A stretch of 57,051 nt of DNA, from the NCBI GenBank assembly GCA_001487125.1, contig LN913008.1:1-57051 (forward strand), in the 5' to 3' direction. Each line of letters begins with the position of its first letter. The stretch's first letter is position 1. The notes under the pieces were generated by a model. It was not told the DNA's origin, did no database searches, and saw nothing but the letters and a program-made list of their open reading frames with translations. A program made the translations under genes and the position numbers. This DNA is from Gabonibacter massiliensis (GTDB taxonomy: Bacteria > Bacteroidota > Bacteroidia > Bacteroidales > Marinifilaceae). Shown piece by piece: positions 55,973-57,051 of the stretch.

Positions 55973-55994
55973 GATCAGGAGAGAGCTCCTGATC
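55973..55994. other. 9-bp hairpin in the sigma leader
   Basis: GATCAGGAG (55973-55981) pairs perfectly with CTCCTGATC (55986-55994) over an AGAG loop, immediately after the TGA of the 10-codon frame. No T run follows. Confidence 0.5.
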
Positions 55995-56024
55995 GTGTAT
56001 ACAAACGCATGTAGTGAGATTGCC

Positions 56025-56064
56025 ACCTGTTTGCAAATAAAACAGGTTTGATCATGTTTTTTTT
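56025..56064 (+). terminator. Hairpin with downstream T8 run in the sigma leader
   Basis: ACCTGTTT (56025-56032) pairs with AAACAGGT (56040-56047) over a 7-nt loop; after nine bases comes an eight-T run (56057-56064). Spacing is longer than usual, so termination is uncertain. Confidence 0.35.
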
Positions 56065-56234
56065 GATTATTTGCAAGAAAAAAATGGGGAGGATGTATTT
56101 ACATGTATATATACTTTTGCATGATTCGATTGATTTTGTTCGTTTATCGGCAAAAATTATAGTGTTGGAATATTCCGAAGAAATACGTATCGAGAAACAT
56201 TTTATGAATTATTTAAAAGGGTTATTCCCTGTAT

Positions 56235-56789
56235 ATGCAACAAATGAATAGATCGAAAAATAGAGCAGGTATAAAAATAAAATTCGAACAAATATATAGA
56301 AGATATTCGAAACCCATGTTTCTATATGCTCTCAGTTTCCTGGTTTTAGAAGAAGAAGCGGAAGACGTTATACAAGAAGTGTTTGTCAATTTCTGGAAAG
56401 ACGATACTTTTCAGAAAGTATCGAATGAAGTGACAAAGACTTATCTGTTTCGTTCTGTTAAGAATAATTGTTTGAATCGTTTGAAAAAAAAAGATGTATT
56501 GAAGGACCGGTTGGACCATTTGCAGGAGGATGTTGCGGAAGAAGAGATGCAGATCTGGAATGATGCTTTGATACAAGAAGTAGAATCAGAAATAACTGGA
56601 ATGCCGGAACAAACCCGTGAAATCATTCAAGGCGTATTTTTTCGGGAAATGAAATATCAAGAGGTGGCAGACCAATTAGGAATCTCTATAAACACGGTGA
56701 AAACATTATTGAAGAATGGTATGCGGCATTTACGGGGACGTTTTGCAGAACGGTTAGATTTATTCCTTTTAATAACATTGACTAAATAA
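56235..56789 (+). CDS. ECF RNA polymerase sigma-70 factor (locus 2)
   Basis: A 184-residue ECF sigma factor. Region 2 is seen at EEEAEDVIQEVFVNFWKDD and region 4 at MKYQEVADQLGISINTVKTL. It should drive the SusC locus once FecR lets go. Unlike locus 1, the gene is on the plus strand, divergent from fecR, and preceded by a 674-bp leader region with a candidate -7 box at 56112-56119. Codon pattern and length are normal. Confidence 0.92.
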   Translation: MQQMNRSKNRAGIKIKFEQIYRRYSKPMFLYALSFLVLEEEAEDVIQEVFVNFWKDDTFQKVSNEVTKTYLFRSVKNNCLNRLKKKDVLKDRLDHLQEDVAEEEMQIWNDALIQEVESEITGMPEQTREIIQGVFFREMKYQEVADQLGISINTVKTLLKNGMRHLRGRFAERLDLFLLITLTK

Positions 56790-56854
56790 GTTCCACGTTG
56801 AAATTGAGATTCATAGATTAAGGAGTAGCATGATCGAGAAATTAAATGGATTCT

Positions 56855-56975
56855 GTGATTGAGAGATTCCGTGATTAGGAGATTAAAGGATTGACGATTG
56901 TAAATTGACGATTGTAGATTTTAAATTGTAGATTGAATTCCGTTTTTAATTTACAATCTACAATCTACAATTTAA
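56855..56975. repeat. Degenerate GATT repeat block C with inverted arm
   Basis: Units of GATT plus 3-4 bases run from 56862 (GATTGAGA, GATTCCGT, GATTAGGA, GATTAAAG, GATTGAC, GATTGTA), followed by GATTGTAGATTTTAAATTG, and an inverted arm AATTTACAATCTACAATC (56948-56965). It lies between the sigma factor and the rRNA terminator, matching blocks A and B in vocabulary. Confidence 0.6.
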
Positions 56976-56978
56976 AAT

Positions 56979-57004
56979 AAAAAAGCCACGATCTCTCGTG
57001 GCTT
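56979..57004 (-). terminator. Terminator of the rRNA operon (minus strand)
   Basis: AAGCCACGA (56983-56991) pairs with TCGTGGCTT (56996-57004) over a TCTC loop; read on the minus strand it is followed by a T run (forward A tract 56979-56984). It lies just behind the 5S rRNA 3' end. Confidence 0.88.
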
Positions 57005-57010
57005 CTTCCT

Positions 57011-57051
57011 AAATTCGGCATCGACCTACTCTCCCACCTCGCGGCAGTACC
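57011..57051 (-). rRNA. rrf: 5S ribosomal RNA, 3' end (partial)
   Basis: The reverse complement begins GGTACTGCCGCGAGGTGGGA and continues GAGAGTAGGTCGATGCCGAA, the conserved 3' part of bacterial 5S rRNA. The gene is cut by the window edge, so the rRNA operon runs off to the right on the minus strand. The exact mature 3' end (about 57009-57012) cannot be fixed here. Confidence 0.88.

Larger units (their letters stand above)
55561..56234. other. Divergent leader region between fecR and sigma factor (locus 2)
   Basis: No protein gene can be supported (a 67-codon frame at 56048 is weak and overlaps the sigma start). It holds a -7 box TATCTTTG (55888-55895), AGGAGGAG (55907-55914), a 10-codon frame starting at 55941 (MKKALQRICF), two hairpins and a T8 run (56057-56064), then a second -7 box TACTTTTG (56112-56119) 116 bp ahead of the sigma start. 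It may contain a short RNA or an attenuated leader. Confidence 0.5.

Noticed and set aside
56048-56251. 67-codon frame ahead of the sigma factor
   Set aside because: Overlaps the sigma start in another frame, has no family resemblance, and the stretch contains a hairpin and a promoter box.

Overview
The window looks like a chromosome segment of an anaerobic gut Bacteroidales, most likely Odoribacteraceae (Butyricimonas or Odoribacter type). Reasons: two SusC/SusD outer-membrane import loci controlled by ECF sigma/FecR pairs, TANNTTTG-type -7 promoter boxes, weak Shine-Dalgarno sites, a single-chain pyruvate:ferredoxin oxidoreductase, a butyrate-type (4-hydroxybutyrate) CoA-transferase, and a long-linker Rho. 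The genus is an inference from gene content; no complete rRNA gene lies in the window (only the last ~41 nt of a 5S rRNA at the right edge).

Layout. 1-2053: an orphan Rhs core tip carrying an unrecognised C-terminal domain, overlapped by a small lipoprotein gene (probable toxin/immunity pair). 2323-16701 (minus): import locus 1, ordered ECF sigma, FecR, SusC, SusD, DUF4843 lipoprotein, PKD-like lipoprotein, an active DUF5117-type zinc metalloprotease, and a second copy whose zinc site is destroyed. 16702-17021: divergent control region with two near-identical palindromes on promoter elements. 17022-18901: a DUF1877 protein, a decayed golvesin-domain remnant and an exported C1-type cysteine peptidase. 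18943-26213 (minus): MoxR ATPase, VWA protein with a zincin-like motif, two carboxypeptidase-regulatory-domain proteins and an ABC-2 permease / M1-like / golvesin fusion. 26313-29602 (minus): oligopeptide transporter and peptidase T. 30195-45018: mostly housekeeping and energy genes (TPR protein, PFOR, AAA ATPase, Rho, RsmG, a flippase-like membrane protein, RsmA, MgtE, CoA-transferase, dGTPase). 45384-56789: import locus 2, SusC, SusD, a metallohydrolase-family lipoprotein without a visible zinc motif and a third, active DUF5117 protease, with FecR upstream and its sigma factor placed divergently. The right edge is the terminator and 3' end of an rRNA operon on the minus strand.

How it fits together. 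Both import loci couple a TonB-dependent SusCD pore to surface or periplasmic zinc proteases, suggesting uptake of protein or peptide material; each carries one protease-family member that appears catalytically dead beside an intact one. The OPT transporter plus PepT could handle small peptides inside the cell. PFOR and the CoA-transferase fit amino-acid or sugar fermentation to butyrate. Degenerate GATT-based repeats occur in three gene-free gaps and are the main unexplained non-coding structure.
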